Source: Streptomyces sp. VRA16 Mangrove soil (lineage in GTDB: Bacteria; Actinomycetota; Actinomycetes; Streptomycetales; Streptomycetaceae). From it: DNA of 64,000 nt. Where the stretch lies: NCBI RefSeq assembly GCF_017377775.1, contig NZ_JAFVLN010000002.1:682001-746000 (forward strand). The letters are read 5' to 3'. Shown one piece after another: positions 1-7,940 of the stretch. Below the pieces are notes generated by a model, which searched no databases, had not been told where the DNA came from, and saw only the letters and a program-made list of their open reading frames with translations. Numbering within the stretch: position 1 is the stretch's first letter; every line of letters starts with the position of its first letter. Position numbers and translations under genes: made by a program.

Positions 1-151
1 CTGGGGCAAGAACGACGAGATCTTCGGCCCGGCCGGCGCCGAGGCGTTCGCCCGCGACCTGCCCGACGCGGAGATCCACCTCCTCGACGCCGGACACTTC
101 GCCCTGGAGACCCACGGCCCCGAAATCGCCGCACTCATCCGCGACTTCCTC
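1..151 (+). repeat. 151-bp near-perfect direct repeat with 14026-14176
   Basis: Positions 1-151 match 14026-14176 with two visible differences (at 7 and 50). Both copies encode the last strand and helix of an alpha/beta hydrolase. Similarity stops abruptly at the end of the hydrolase domain. Beyond it this copy continues into an ABM domain and the other copy stops. Recent duplication or gene conversion is inferred. Confidence 0.85.
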
Positions 152-487
152 CGACGCAACGTGGCGAAGCCGCCCGTGCACCCGCCGCTCTCGCTCTACG
201 GATTTCTGCGTCCGAAGCCGGAACGCGTCGACGACGTCCGGGCCCTGCTCACCTCTCTCGTCGCACCGACCCGCCAGGAAGAGGGCAATCTCGACTACCA
301 CGTCCACGAGCACGAGGACGGGCGCTTCTTCCTCTACGAGGTCTGGCGCTCACAGGAAGACCTCGACCTGCACAACCAGTTTCCGCCGCTCCGCGCCTTC
401 CTCGACCACCTCGACGACTACCTGGTCGCAGCTCCCGAGGGCTACTTCAACACCATGACGAGCCCCCACCCGTCCCTTGGCGGCTGA
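2..487 (+). CDS. alpha/beta hydrolase fused to ABM monooxygenase domain (5' truncated by window)
   Basis: The reading frame enters from the left edge and runs unbroken to the stop. Codons 1-50 are the C-terminal end of an alpha/beta hydrolase, with the acid motif KNDEIFGP and the histidine motif [10 protein letters not shown]. They are followed directly by about 108 residues of an antibiotic-biosynthesis monooxygenase (ABM) domain, with the signatures [10 protein letters not shown] and [20 protein letters not shown], as in small quinol monooxygenases. A GTG at 161 could restart translation of the ABM part alone, but no Shine-Dalgarno stands before it and the frame is continuous, so I read one fused protein. 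The hydrolase part is almost identical in DNA to the end of the gene at 13295-14191. A fusion of hydrolytic and cofactor-free oxygenase modules suggests aromatic or quinone substrate processing; the substrate is unknown. Confidence 0.8.
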   Translation, partial: WGKNDEIFGPAGAEAFARDLPDAEIHLLDAGHFALETHGPEIAALIRDFLRRNVAKPPVHPPLSLYGFLRPKPERVDDVRALLTSLVAPTRQEEGNLDYHVHEHEDGRFFLYEVWRSQEDLDLHNQFPPLRAFLDHLDDYLVAAPEGYFNTMTSPHPSLGG

Positions 488-618
488 CTGTTTCGCGGAT
501 GTAGCCGTGGACTGTGGCGGTGCCGTTCGGAGGTGCCTGACGCCAGACCGCGTCGCGTGGCGACAGCTCACGTACTATGTTTCATTCTGGAACAAAATAC
601 GGTGAGGAGTGAGGTCCG

Positions 619-1215
619 ATGTTGGTACGCGACAAGCTGTCCCCGGACGGTGCGGCCTGTCTTCTGTTCGACTGGGACGGCACGCTCGTGGACAGCCAGG
701 CGGCCAACTATCGCGCCATGGCCCAGACCCTTGCCGTAGAAGGTGTCGAGCTGGAGCAGGACTGGTTCGACAGCCGGACGGGCCTTTCCTCGGCCGATAT
801 GATCACGGCGCTTGCGGCAGAGCGTTCCTTGCGGCTGACCCGGACCGTTCCCGAGCTCGTAGCCAAACGCGACGAACTCTTCTTGAGCGTTGCACACACG
901 GTGCGCCCGCACGCGCGTGTCCAAGCGGTTGTGGAACAGGCCGCGGGCCGGATTCCCGTGGCCGTCGCCTCGGGCAGCACCCGCGCGATGATCGACGCGG
1001 CACTTCGCCACCAGCCGTTCAGTGAGACCTTCGACCTCATCGTCACCCGCGATGACGTGGAGCGGGGCAAGCCGGCACCCGACATCTTCCTCACCGCGGC
1101 GCGGAGACTCGGGGTCCAGCCGCGTGCCTGCCTGGTGTACGAGGACAGCGATGAGGGCATCGCCGCAGCTGAGGCTGCCGGCATGCGCGTCATCGACGTC
1201 CGTCCCTACCGCTGA
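619..1215 (+). CDS. HAD-superfamily hydrolase (phosphoglucomutase/phosphatase-like)
   Basis: 198 residues, the usual size of a HAD subfamily IA phosphatase or beta-phosphoglucomutase-like protein. Motif I is FDWDGTLVDS with nucleophile Asp18 and acid/base Asp20. Motif II is the serine of VASGST, motif III the lysine of RGKPAPD, and motif IV is YEDSDEG. The helical cap lies between residues about 30 and 90. The ATG follows a purine-rich GTGAGGAGTGAGG ribosome site. The promoter region (570-605) holds an imperfect inverted repeat around TTCATTCTGGAACAAAA that resembles IclR-type operators; that is only a resemblance. It probably dephosphorylates a small phosphorylated metabolite in the cytoplasm; substrate not predictable. 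It is monocistronic. Confidence 0.88.
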   Translation: MLVRDKLSPDGAACLLFDWDGTLVDSQAANYRAMAQTLAVEGVELEQDWFDSRTGLSSADMITALAAERSLRLTRTVPELVAKRDELFLSVAHTVRPHARVQAVVEQAAGRIPVAVASGSTRAMIDAALRHQPFSETFDLIVTRDDVERGKPAPDIFLTAARRLGVQPRACLVYEDSDEGIAAAEAAGMRVIDVRPYR

Positions 1216-1513
1216 CCGAGCGGTGGCCTCCCTCCGCTCCGAGTCGGTTCTGGCTGCTGTCCCTCGCCCTGATCCCATCAGCTTGTCCTACCGTTCCAGC
1301 GCGGGCCAGGCCGGTTGTTCGCAGGATCGGTGAGCCCGAGGACTCCCGGGTATGGCAGTCAGCTCGTCGCTGTCCAATGGCTGAAAGAACGTGGCCACCC
1401 GGAGCCCTGACGGTCACAACCGCTCATGGGGATGAGCGACTTGATCGCTGTGTACGACAACGTCGGCAGGGCCGTCTGCGGGATCGCAGAAGGAACAGCT
1501 GACGGAAGCGGCC

Positions 1514-2026
1514 ATGTTCACGATCTGGGCGGGGGTCGACATCGGCAAGGAGCATCACCACTGCGTGGTGCTCGACGCCCGGGGGGAACGGTGGCTGTCG
1601 CACCGCGTCGGCAACGACGAGCCCGAGCTGCTGGAACTCATCCGGGAGGTGCTCGCCCTCGCCGATCCGGATGAAGTGCTGTGAGCGGTGGACGCCAACC
1701 GCGGCAGCGCCGCTCTGCTCATCGGGCTCCTGCTCGATGCCGGACAGCGGGGCCTACCTGACCGGTCCTCGGCCGACCACCGCGGTCAGGGCAGGACCGA
1801 TGCCAAGGACGCCCGCGTCCTTGCTGATCAAGCTCGCTTGCGCCAGGACCTGGGACAGCTGCGGCCTGGCGACGAAGTCTCCGTCGATCTGCGCATCCTC
1901 GCCGGTCGCCGCCTCGACCTCGTCAACGACCGCATCCGGCTCCAGGAATCGCCAGCCCACCATCCCCTGCCACGTCGGGAAACCATCGAACGTCCCGCGA
2001 CTACCACCGAACGCCACGGAGGTTGA
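1514..2026 (+). pseudogene. IS110-family transposase remnant with nonsense codon
   Basis: From the ATG at 1514 the frame encodes the DEDD-type N-terminal start of an IS110 transposase (WAGVDIGKEHHHCVVLDA, then VGNDEPELLELI). A TGA at 1681-1683 stands where relatives, including the remnant at 9777, carry the Trp of EVLWA. This is a single-base nonsense change. The same frame continues with IS110 sequence (LLIGLLLDAG, KDARVLADQARLRQDL, DEVSVDLRILAGRRLDLV) until about 1945, after which similarity is lost, so the whole C-terminal half is missing. The 1216-1513 stretch upstream holds no gene I can support. A dead element. Confidence 0.85.
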
Positions 2027-2217
2027 GGAACAGCCTGAGGGGATCCTGCTCGGCCCCCAGCTCACTGCGCAGTAGAGGGGTGCTGGTGAGCCGGGGGCCG
2101 GGTCCGGCGCCATACGCATCGGATGGAGTCGTCAAGAGCAGCGACCCGCATCCGCGCAGGTCCCGTCCCTGTTCCCGGCGAGGCGTCGCCAACGCCGGCG
2201 GGCCATGAGGCCGGACT

Positions 2218-2262
2218 CCGTTGGCCCGCTGTTGAGGTGCTGTTGACCGGCTCCCGCACAGT
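2218..2262 (+). promoter_or_regulatory. SARP-type triple heptamer promoter
   Basis: Three heptamers start at 2218 (CCGTTGG), 2229 (CTGTTGA) and 2240 (CTGTTGA), exactly 11 bp apart. The -10-like hexamer CACAGT at 2257-2262 lies 10 nt after the last one. This is the geometry bound by SARP regulators. The predicted transcription start falls on or next to the ATG at 2269, and no Shine-Dalgarno is present, so the mRNA should be leaderless. Confidence 0.75.
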
Positions 2263-2268
2263 CACCTC

Positions 2269-2733
2269 ATGAAGCGCGTCACCAGAGTTCTCTTCACCAC
2301 CGGCGTCGCCGCGGCCCTCGCCGCCGGCCTTTCCACCTCAGCGCACGCGGACGGCTGGGTCACCTGGCAGCACGACGTCTCCGGCAAGTGCCTCGGTGCC
2401 GACTCGACCATCCCCTTCCAACCCAATGACGTGAGGCTCTACGACTACTGCACGTCGTACGGAGCCCAGTGGTACGAGGTCTACAACGGCAGCGACGGAA
2501 CATACCTCCTAGAGCCCAAGGAGGACACGGGCACCTGCCTCGCGGCCTACTGGGACAACGACGTCTACGTGGAGGACTGCACCGCCGGCAACGCCTACCA
2601 GCGCTGGTACGAGGTCCGCACGAGCGACGGCTGGAAGCTCAAGCACAAGGCCACCGGCCGGTTCATCGACAGCAACGGGAAGGACATCTACCTGCACGAC
2701 GAGAACGGCGGCCGCTACCAGCTCTGGCACTGA
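2269..2733 (+). CDS. secreted beta-trefoil (ricin-like) protein
   Basis: 154 residues. Residues 1-28 form a Sec signal peptide ending at a SAHA-D site. The mature part has three similar segments with aromatic/Cys motifs (GKCLGAD, GTCLAAYW, and the closing YQLWH), which indicate one beta-trefoil of the ricin-B or fascin kind. Such modules bind sugars or surface polymers outside the cell. No catalytic domain is attached. The gene has no visible ribosome site, and its start lies just after a SARP-type promoter, so leaderless translation is likely. A decayed peptidoglycan-binding gene and a second secreted beta-trefoil follow. The function could be carbohydrate binding at the cell wall; the ligand is unknown. 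Confidence 0.78.
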   Translation: MKRVTRVLFTTGVAAALAAGLSTSAHADGWVTWQHDVSGKCLGADSTIPFQPNDVRLYDYCTSYGAQWYEVYNGSDGTYLLEPKEDTGTCLAAYWDNDVYVEDCTAGNAYQRWYEVRTSDGWKLKHKATGRFIDSNGKDIYLHDENGGRYQLWH

Positions 2734-2765
2734 CGCCGGACGCCGGTACCGGCCTTCGTGCCGTC

Positions 2766-3050
2766 CCGGGACGGTGAGACCACGGTCGAACCGGGATACG
2801 AGATCTGGACAATCCAGGACGGCAGCAGGATCCATTCCAGCGCTGAAGAGCCTGGAGCGCCGTCAGCAGTTGGGAAGGCGGCGCGGGTCTCCTGTACGTC
2901 TCCGGCAGCCAGGCGGACCCGCAGCTTCCTCAGCTCCGATACCAGAGGCCTGTTCCGGCTGTCCCCTCAACCTCACGCGTGACAAGTACGGTCACCAGCT
3001 GTTGCTCGACCACAAAGGGAATCTGCGGGCAGCGGGACACCCATCGCAGC
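2766..3050 (+). pseudogene. decayed secreted peptidoglycan-binding-like protein
   Basis: No single frame is open, but split frames match the second half of the gene at 40749-41315. In one frame WSAVSSWEGGAGLLYVSGSQ (2853-2912) matches WGAVDSWSGAGLRYVSGSEAD of that protein. After a frameshift near 2965, LTRDKYGHQLLLDHKGNLRA (about 2975-3040) matches LTRDQYGHYLFIDRKGNVRA. The signal peptide and first half are gone. This shows that a third member of the 40.7/42.0 kb protein family once stood next to the SARP-controlled beta-trefoil gene. Confidence 0.72.
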
Positions 3051-3152
3051 GTGAGTGAGGGTCACAGGCTCCATCGGCGTTCGGCGACGCGCTCAGTCCG
3101 CGATCACAAAAGACCGCTCCCCCGCTCTCTCGACTCCCCGAAGGAGACACCT

Positions 3153-3659
3153 GTGCACAAGCGCATAGCAGCCGCCGTCGTATCCGGCGCGGCCCTCATC
3201 GCCACCGGCCTCGCCGCCGTCCCGGCCGGTGCGGATACCAACTACCGGCAAATCCAGCTCCACAACTATCTGTGCTTCGACGTGCCGAACGCCAACGCCT
3301 ACGCCGGCGCACAGGTCCAGCAGTGGACCTGCAACGGCACCGGCGCGCAGAAATGGTCCTGGCGCCAGGTGGACAGCACGCACTACGAGATCCGCAGCTA
3401 CCTGAACCCCGATCTGTGCCTGAACAACTGGGAGGGCGGGGACACGACCGGCAACCACATCAAGCTGTACACCTGCGGCTCGACCAACCCCGACCGCGTG
3501 TTCAACTTCGTCTACACCGGCAACGGAGCGCAGCTACAGCCCAAGAGTGCCTGGAAGAACTGCGTCAACGGGTGGGGCGGCGATGCGTCGGGCAACGAGC
3601 TGCGCCTCTACACCTGCATGGACGTGCCGAACGAGGACATCGGCGTGTGGGGAGGATGA
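3153..3659 (+). CDS. secreted ricin-type beta-trefoil lectin-like protein
   Basis: Starting at the GTG at 3153, which follows a clear GAAGGAGA ribosome site, the protein has 168 residues. Residues 1-28 are a Sec signal peptide (cleavage near PAGA-D). The rest is one RICIN-type beta-trefoil with three repeats bearing the typical cysteine and Q-x-W pattern: CFDVPNANAYAGAQVQQWTC, LCLNNW...IKLYTC and CVNGWGG...LRLYTC. Longer in-frame starts exist upstream, but they lack a ribosome site and would destroy the signal peptide. It is a stand-alone extracellular sugar-binding module. The long gap behind it (3660-4441) suggests a monocistronic unit. Confidence 0.82.
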   Translation: MHKRIAAAVVSGAALIATGLAAVPAGADTNYRQIQLHNYLCFDVPNANAYAGAQVQQWTCNGTGAQKWSWRQVDSTHYEIRSYLNPDLCLNNWEGGDTTGNHIKLYTCGSTNPDRVFNFVYTGNGAQLQPKSAWKNCVNGWGGDASGNELRLYTCMDVPNEDIGVWGG

Positions 3660-4441
3660 CCTTTACCGGATGAGCCATCAATACGGCGACCGTCCTCGAC
3701 CACCTGTCTTCAGGGTCCTGGCCGATCGACGGCGCAGGACCTCCCGCTGCACGCTGTGCCCCGGCGAAGATCGGCGCGGTGGGACGCAGCGGAGAACGGG
3801 GCGAGGGCGGAAACGGGGCGCGGGAGCCAGGCGGTCCACCCTCTTGAGTGGTAGAGGCGCACACCGCTGTGAGCGGGACCGGGCTGGGCAACTCTGCGTC
3901 ACTTGAGCGGAGTTGCCCCGGGGCCACACGGGTGCCGACCGCAATTATGTATCTGCTCCCATTCGCTGGCGGCGCCGTCGGAGCTCTCGTCCTGGCCCGG
4001 CGCCTCGGCGGCCCGGCCGCGTCGCCGTCCGGCTCGTTCGGATCACTACCGCTCAAAGGCGCGACCGGACAGGAACGGCCTGGGACTCTCCCGGGACATC
4101 GCCGGACAGCATCGGGACGACCCTGAGAAGGCGGCGGGACACCCCTCCGCGAAGCGAGACGTCCGTGCCCGCACGGGTGTGACCGCGCCGGGCCGGAGAC
4201 GCTCGCCGACTGCCCAACCCGACTGCTGGGCAGGGACTTTCCCGGGCCACCAGGGCTTTCCTCCAGCCTGCACGACGGACCGTGGAAAGCAGTGGGAGGC
4301 CATGGGACGGCCGTCCGGGCGAGCCGGGCTCAACGGCCCTCGTGTTGCTAGTTTCCGACTCGCCGTCCCAAGGCGGCGTCAATGGGCCCGGACTCGCACG
4401 GAGCCGGGTCCCGCCACACGATCCCCTGGGGGAAATCCACC
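3660..4441. other. long intergenic region with phased repeats, no gene seen
   Basis: 782 bp without a supportable coding region. Its main structure is a set of GGA(C/A) elements at about 11-bp phase (4072-4140), followed by GGGACTTTCCCGGG near 4232. The end provides the GGGGAAAT ribosome site of the gene at 4442. Confidence 0.55.
4072..4140. promoter_or_regulatory. phased GGAC direct repeats (possible SARP-like operator)
   Basis: GGA(C/A) cores start at 4072, 4083, 4094, 4104, 4115 and 4137, that is at steps of 11, 11, 10, 11 and 22 bp, one helical turn each. Similar GGGAC/GTCCC series occur near 21681, 25297, 34166 and 38868. The protein that binds is unknown, and the distance to the gene at 4442 (about 300 bp) is large. 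Confidence 0.4.
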
Positions 4442-4888
4442 ATGAAACTGAAGCGCACCCTCGCGTCCCTGGGCGTTGTCTCCGCCATCGCCCTGGGTGG
4501 TCTCACCGTCGGCACGACCACCGCCGCCGCGACACCGAGCTGCAGCACCTACGCCGTCGTCTTCGACGCGGCCGACTACGGCGTCCGCCTACCGACGGAC
4601 AGCAGCAGGAGCAACTACTGCGTGATGGGTCAGGGCGCTTCAGGTCGCCAGGTCGAGTCGTTGCAAGAGGCTCTGATCCAGTGCTACGGCCAGAGCATCG
4701 AGGCGGACGGTGTGTTCGGCCCTGCGACCGCGACCGCTCTCAAGCGTGCGCAGGCAGCACTGGGCCTGACCGCGGATGGCGTCTACGGCCCCAACACCCG
4801 CGACGCCCTGAAGTGGAACTGGACCCGCTCCGAGGGCTGGGAGCACCGCTGCCTGCGCCTGACCCAGGCCCCGGGCCCGCTGCGCTAG
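4442..4888 (+). CDS. secreted peptidoglycan-binding domain protein
   Basis: 148 residues. The ATG at 4442 follows GGGGAAAT. A Sec signal peptide spans residues 1-30. Residues about 55-120 form a peptidoglycan-binding-1 three-helix domain with the typical VESLQEAL, ADGVFGPATATALKRAQAAL and ADGVYGPNTRDALKW signatures. A short C-terminal tail contains one cysteine. There is no catalytic domain, so it is probably a wall-attached exported protein. The same fold appears in the genes at 40749 and 41501 and in the remnant at 2766. It is transcribed alone. Confidence 0.85.
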   Translation: MKLKRTLASLGVVSAIALGGLTVGTTTAAATPSCSTYAVVFDAADYGVRLPTDSSRSNYCVMGQGASGRQVESLQEALIQCYGQSIEADGVFGPATATALKRAQAALGLTADGVYGPNTRDALKWNWTRSEGWEHRCLRLTQAPGPLR

Positions 4889-5204
4889 GGCGGGAGTCCC
4901 CGCGCAGAGCTCACGCGAACGGTGCGGGTCCTCGTGCGCCTGCGTGTCCTCGTACTCCAGTAGGACTCAGGCAATGACGTCGGCCTCGCCGTTGCCGGGC
5001 CGGGCCGGTGCCCACCAGATGCGGTGGGCATCGGCCCTGGTGGTCGAACGCGGAACGGCCTGCCACCGTACCGCTGCCCGTTGGGCGGCGCGGGTCCCTT
5101 TCGCCCAGACCTCTCACGAGAGCGTCTGCCGCCTCGTTCGGGGCGTGGGCAGGCATACCGGGTCGCCGAGGGCGTGGTGCGAGCAGGGAACCAGGGCGCC
5201 CCGC

Positions 5205-5446
5205 CCTGTGGGGGGGGGCGGGCTTGTCGCTGTCGCCGGTGTCGGTGCCGGTGCCGGTGCCGGTGCCGGTGCCGGTGCCGCGATAGTCGAGCGTGAGGGG
5301 GCCGCGTGCGGGATGGAAGTCGGCGCGTCCTAGCAGTGGCGGTGGTTGGCCTGGCCCGTCAGCAGGACCAGCGGGGTTCCCTGGCCCCGGAGTTGGTCGG
5401 CGATGCGGGCTCCGCCCGGTGTCATCGCGTGCAGGGCGACCGTCAT
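5205..5446 (-). pseudogene. alpha/beta hydrolase remnant with repeat expansion
   Basis: From the ATG at 5446 the frame starts as a normal alpha/beta hydrolase (GTPLVLLTGQANHRH) and then meets TAG where relatives have the second Trp of HHWWD. A frameshift follows, and the next frame continues with ADFHPARGPLTLDYRGTG. At the conserved RGTGDSDKP turn a hexanucleotide array (5244-5279) has inserted repeated Thr-Gly codons before DSDKP. A run of nine G follows, after which homology is lost. The gene is dead by nonsense, frameshift and truncation. Confidence 0.72.
5244..5279. repeat. GGTGCC hexanucleotide tandem repeat, six copies
   Basis: Six exact GGTGCC units, preceded by one degenerate unit (GGTGTC, 5238-5243). 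Read on the minus strand they add Thr-Gly pairs inside the RGTGDSDKP motif of the dead hydrolase, which suggests slippage at a GGCACC seed. Confidence 0.9.
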
Positions 5447-5551
5447 GCCTCGTCGCCACCGGTCGTGCAGGGCAACCTCATGGCTGCCGGTACACAAGGG
5501 TGACAGATGGCCCGCGGGGTCGGATTGCTGGAAGAAGTACCGACCGGGCCC

Positions 5552-6175
5552 TCAGATACCCGCTGCCACCGCGGCGCCCAGCCCGACCAGGACGACGCCG
5601 GTCGTCACACTGAGCCCCCGCAGGACCGCCGGCCGCGACACCAAGGCGCGCCCTCGGCCGACGGCCCAGGTGAGCAACAGGTACCAAGAGGCACTGACGA
5701 GCGCCCACAGAGCACCCAGGGCGACGGTCGACAGGAACACCGGGCCCTTCGCCGTCACGAATTGGGGCAGCACCGAGACGGCGAACACGCCTGCCTTCGG
5801 GTTGCCGAGGTTGGTGCTCAAGCCGGTGAGGTATCCGCCCGCGAAGCCGGTGCGGCGCCCGCTCTCGCGGGGCAGACCGGTGGAGGCGGTGGTGAACGCG
5901 GTCCGCAGCGTGTTCACCCCGAGGACCATCAGCACGATGCCACCTGCGATGTGGAGGATCGCGTACGCGTGCGGGCTGGCCAGCAGGGCAGCGGACAGCC
6001 CGGCCGCGGCGGCCGTGGACCACAGCAGGAAGCCGGTGGCGTTGCCCGCGAGCGTGCCTCGGACTGTGCGTTGTCCACCCTCCAGAACCTGACGGATCAT
6101 CATGGCTTGACTCGCGCCTGGCAGCATGGCCAGCAGCAATGTGGTGGCGATGAAAACGGGCACATGCGTGGGCAT
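5552..6175 (-). CDS. LysE-family translocator (amino-acid/metabolite exporter)
   Basis: 207 residues from the ATG at 6175, with six hydrophobic segments, the usual size and topology of LysE/RhtB exporters. Family marks are the N-terminal PGASQAMMIRQVLEGG, the glycine-rich helix with LGVNTLRTAF and the loop LSTNLGNPKAGVFAVSVLPQ. Longer upstream starts would run back into the divergent LysR gene and have no ribosome site. LysE proteins export amino acids or related small molecules through the membrane by proton exchange; the substrate here is unknown. The LysR gene at 6287 is divergent across 111 bp, the usual arrangement for a regulator and its exporter. Confidence 0.88.
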   Translation of the reverse strand: MPTHVPVFIATTLLLAMLPGASQAMMIRQVLEGGQRTVRGTLAGNATGFLLWSTAAAAGLSAALLASPHAYAILHIAGGIVLMVLGVNTLRTAFTTASTGLPRESGRRTGFAGGYLTGLSTNLGNPKAGVFAVSVLPQFVTAKGPVFLSTVALGALWALVSASWYLLLTWAVGRGRALVSRPAVLRGLSVTTGVVLVGLGAAVAAGI

Positions 6176-6234
6176 GGGGAAAGAACCCTTCCAGGTATCG
6201 CGGTCTCGGGGGGTGCACCACCAGGCTTCCTCTC

Positions 6235-6286
6235 CCGCACTTATAAGAGAAGTTAAAAGAGAAGGGTGCAGCGTTAGGATTAGCGA
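6235..6286 (+). promoter_or_regulatory. divergent promoter region lysE/lysR, leaderless lysR promoter
   Basis: An AT-rich patch, unusual for this DNA, contains TTATAAGAGAAGTTAAAAG and the -10-like TAGGAT (6275-6280). TAGGAT lies 6 nt before the ATG at 6287, so the LysR mRNA is probably leaderless. The AT-rich core is the likely LysR-type binding region for both genes. Confidence 0.55.
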
Positions 6287-7261
6287 ATGGTGGTGGACCC
6301 GGGACAGCTCCGGCTTCTCGCGTTGATCGAGCGGCACGGCTCCTTGACTGCGGCGGCTCGCGCCCTCCAGCTCACGCCCGCGGCCGTCACCCAGCAGGTG
6401 GTCAAGGCCGAGCGCGACTGGCAGGTGCCCCTGGTCGTCCGTGGTCCTCGCGGAGCAACGCTCACCGCGGCCGGTGCGCTGCTCGCCTCCCACGGTCGAA
6501 CCGTGGAGGAGGCGTCGGACAGGGCCGAGGTGCAGCTGGCCGCACTCCTCGGCCACCTCTCCCTACGGCTGCGGGTCGGAACGTTCCAGGCGGCTGCCCT
6601 GCACCTGCTGCCACCCGCCCTGACGGCCCTGCGGCACCGCCATCCGGACGCCGACGTCTCCGTCGTGGACGTGGTGTCCGGACGCGGAGCGGACGAGATC
6701 AGCGCAGGGCACTTGGACCTCGCCATCGTCGCGTCCTGGGGCACACCGCTCGCGCCGCCCCCGCACCTACGCGCCCACCCGCTCCTGCTGGACCCGATGG
6801 TCGCGGTTCTCCCCGACGACCACCCACTGACCACCGGGCAGCCCGCGGACGCCGAACTGCGCCTGGAACAACTACGCGACGAATCCTGGGTTTCCATCCT
6901 GGCCGGCCACGCCGCCCGCGAACAGTTCCACGCCGCTGCCCGCGAGGCCGGCTTCACCCCCACCGTTCGATTCGAGACCGAGTCCTACGACGTTGCCCAG
7001 GCCCTCGTCGGCACAGGCAGCGCCGTGGCTCTGGTATCGCGCCTGGCCCTGACCCATGCACCCGGCACCACCCATCGAGAACTGGCCCACCCCAGGCCCT
7101 ACCGCCAGCTCTACGCCCTGACCAAGACCGACGCCAGCCTCACACCACTCGCAGACAAGCTGATCGACCTCCTACGCGATGTCGCCCGCGACATCACCGC
7201 CACCTGGGAGGCTCCCCCGCAAGAAGAACAGCACTCGTCGAACTCACCGCACGGAGTCTGA
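6287..7261 (+). CDS. LysR-family transcriptional regulator of the divergent exporter
   Basis: 324 residues. The N-terminal winged HTH (residues about 5-62) reads LRLLALIERHGSLTAAARAL and TPAAVTQQVVKAERD; a ligand-binding domain of two alternating sub-domains follows (from about residue 90). The architecture matches LysG/ArgP-like regulators of LysE exporters. The last 15 residues are low-complexity. It probably senses the exported metabolite and activates the gene at 5552-6175; the co-inducer is unknown. An alternative start is not needed, because the ATG sits just after a plausible -10. Confidence 0.9.
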   Translation: MVVDPGQLRLLALIERHGSLTAAARALQLTPAAVTQQVVKAERDWQVPLVVRGPRGATLTAAGALLASHGRTVEEASDRAEVQLAALLGHLSLRLRVGTFQAAALHLLPPALTALRHRHPDADVSVVDVVSGRGADEISAGHLDLAIVASWGTPLAPPPHLRAHPLLLDPMVAVLPDDHPLTTGQPADAELRLEQLRDESWVSILAGHAAREQFHAAAREAGFTPTVRFETESYDVAQALVGTGSAVALVSRLALTHAPGTTHRELAHPRPYRQLYALTKTDASLTPLADKLIDLLRDVARDITATWEAPPQEEQHSSNSPHGV

Positions 7262-7436
7262 AAAGCCTCCGGTCCTGAGTCGACACCGCCTGGTCGATGG
7301 ACCCCTGTGCGGGGGCGACGCCGACGACCTCGACGCCACGGTCGGCCAGGAGAAGTGCGAACGCCCTGTGCGGCAACCAATGTCCCGCACTCGGAAGGCC
7401 TCGAACTCTTCTTGGTCAGCTGCTGCAGCAGCCCGC

Positions 7437-7575
7437 CCTCGCCGGTCAGCTGCAGCCCCTCGGAGCGAGCACGGTCGACCAACATCGAGACCAACTGCTC
7501 GTCCGACACCGCCTCCGCAGTCGACTCAACGACCGGCCCCTCCACGGTCTGGTACTCGGTGATGGTCTCGCTCAT
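7437..7575 (-). pseudogene. IS256-family (mutator-type) transposase N-terminal fragment
   Basis: From the ATG at 7575 the protein reads SETITEYQTVEGPVVESTA and then AEAVSDEQLVSMLVDRARSE and GEGGLLQQLTK, the start of actinobacterial IS256 transposases. Similarity ends at LTK and unrelated residues follow, so the DDE catalytic region is absent. Confidence 0.72.
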
Positions 7576-7599
7576 CAGGCGTCTCCTTGATCATCGGAT

Positions 7600-7800
7600 C
7601 CGCCGTCGATGGGACACTCCCACTGCTCCTCGCTCAACAGCGGATACGAGACCGGGTCCTTGGTCCGCAGGCCCCTCTCCCCGCGCAACTCCCAGGCCCG
7701 GCGCCACCGCTGGAGCGAGCGCACATACACCCGCAGCGTCCTCGCGATCACCGCGTTGTCCTCGCCCCGAACCACCCCGCAGCCACTCCCAGCCGCAGCC
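7600..7800 (-). pseudogene. IS630-like transposase HTH fragment
   Basis: The minus-strand frame contains DNAVIARTLRVYVRSLQRWR, AWELRGERGLRTKDP and VSYPLLSEEQW, the helix-turn-helix region that opens IS630-type transposases. The start, which is filled with alanines coded by GCAGCC repeats, and the DDE domain are missing. Confidence 0.55.
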
Positions 7801-7940
7801 GCAGCCGCAGCCGCGCACGGGCCGCCCGCCGCTCGGCCGTCAAACCACCACTTTGCGCGTACCTCAGAAGTACGGCATACCGCGATGTTCACAACCCATC
7901 GGGCCTCCACGGCATCACGCTTTCAAGCTCGGAAACGGGG

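Larger units (their letters stand above)
4889..5551. other. gene-poor stretch with a dead hydrolase
   Basis: The region contains the broken alpha/beta hydrolase described separately (5205-5446, minus). It also contains a short minus-strand frame tail ending at 4967 (with DAHRIWWAPARPGNGEADV) that I do not recognise. Nothing else coding is supported. Confidence 0.5.
7262..7940. other. transposase graveyard
   Basis: 679 bp holding only fragments: an IS256 N-terminus, an IS630-like HTH segment, a short unidentified frame (7290-7376, minus) and a four-unit GCAGCC array near 7790-7815. No intact gene. Confidence 0.6.

Noticed and set aside
3077..3107. Possible SARP heptamers before the beta-trefoil gene at 3153 (GCGTTCG, GCGCTCA, GCGATCA)
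   Set aside because: Steps are 12 and 11 bp and the words differ too much from the other four boxes; no clear -10 at 10 nt.
5236..5281. Tandem repeats as a CRISPR array or VNTR origin
   Set aside because: Six-base units without spacers; it is a simple hexamer expansion.
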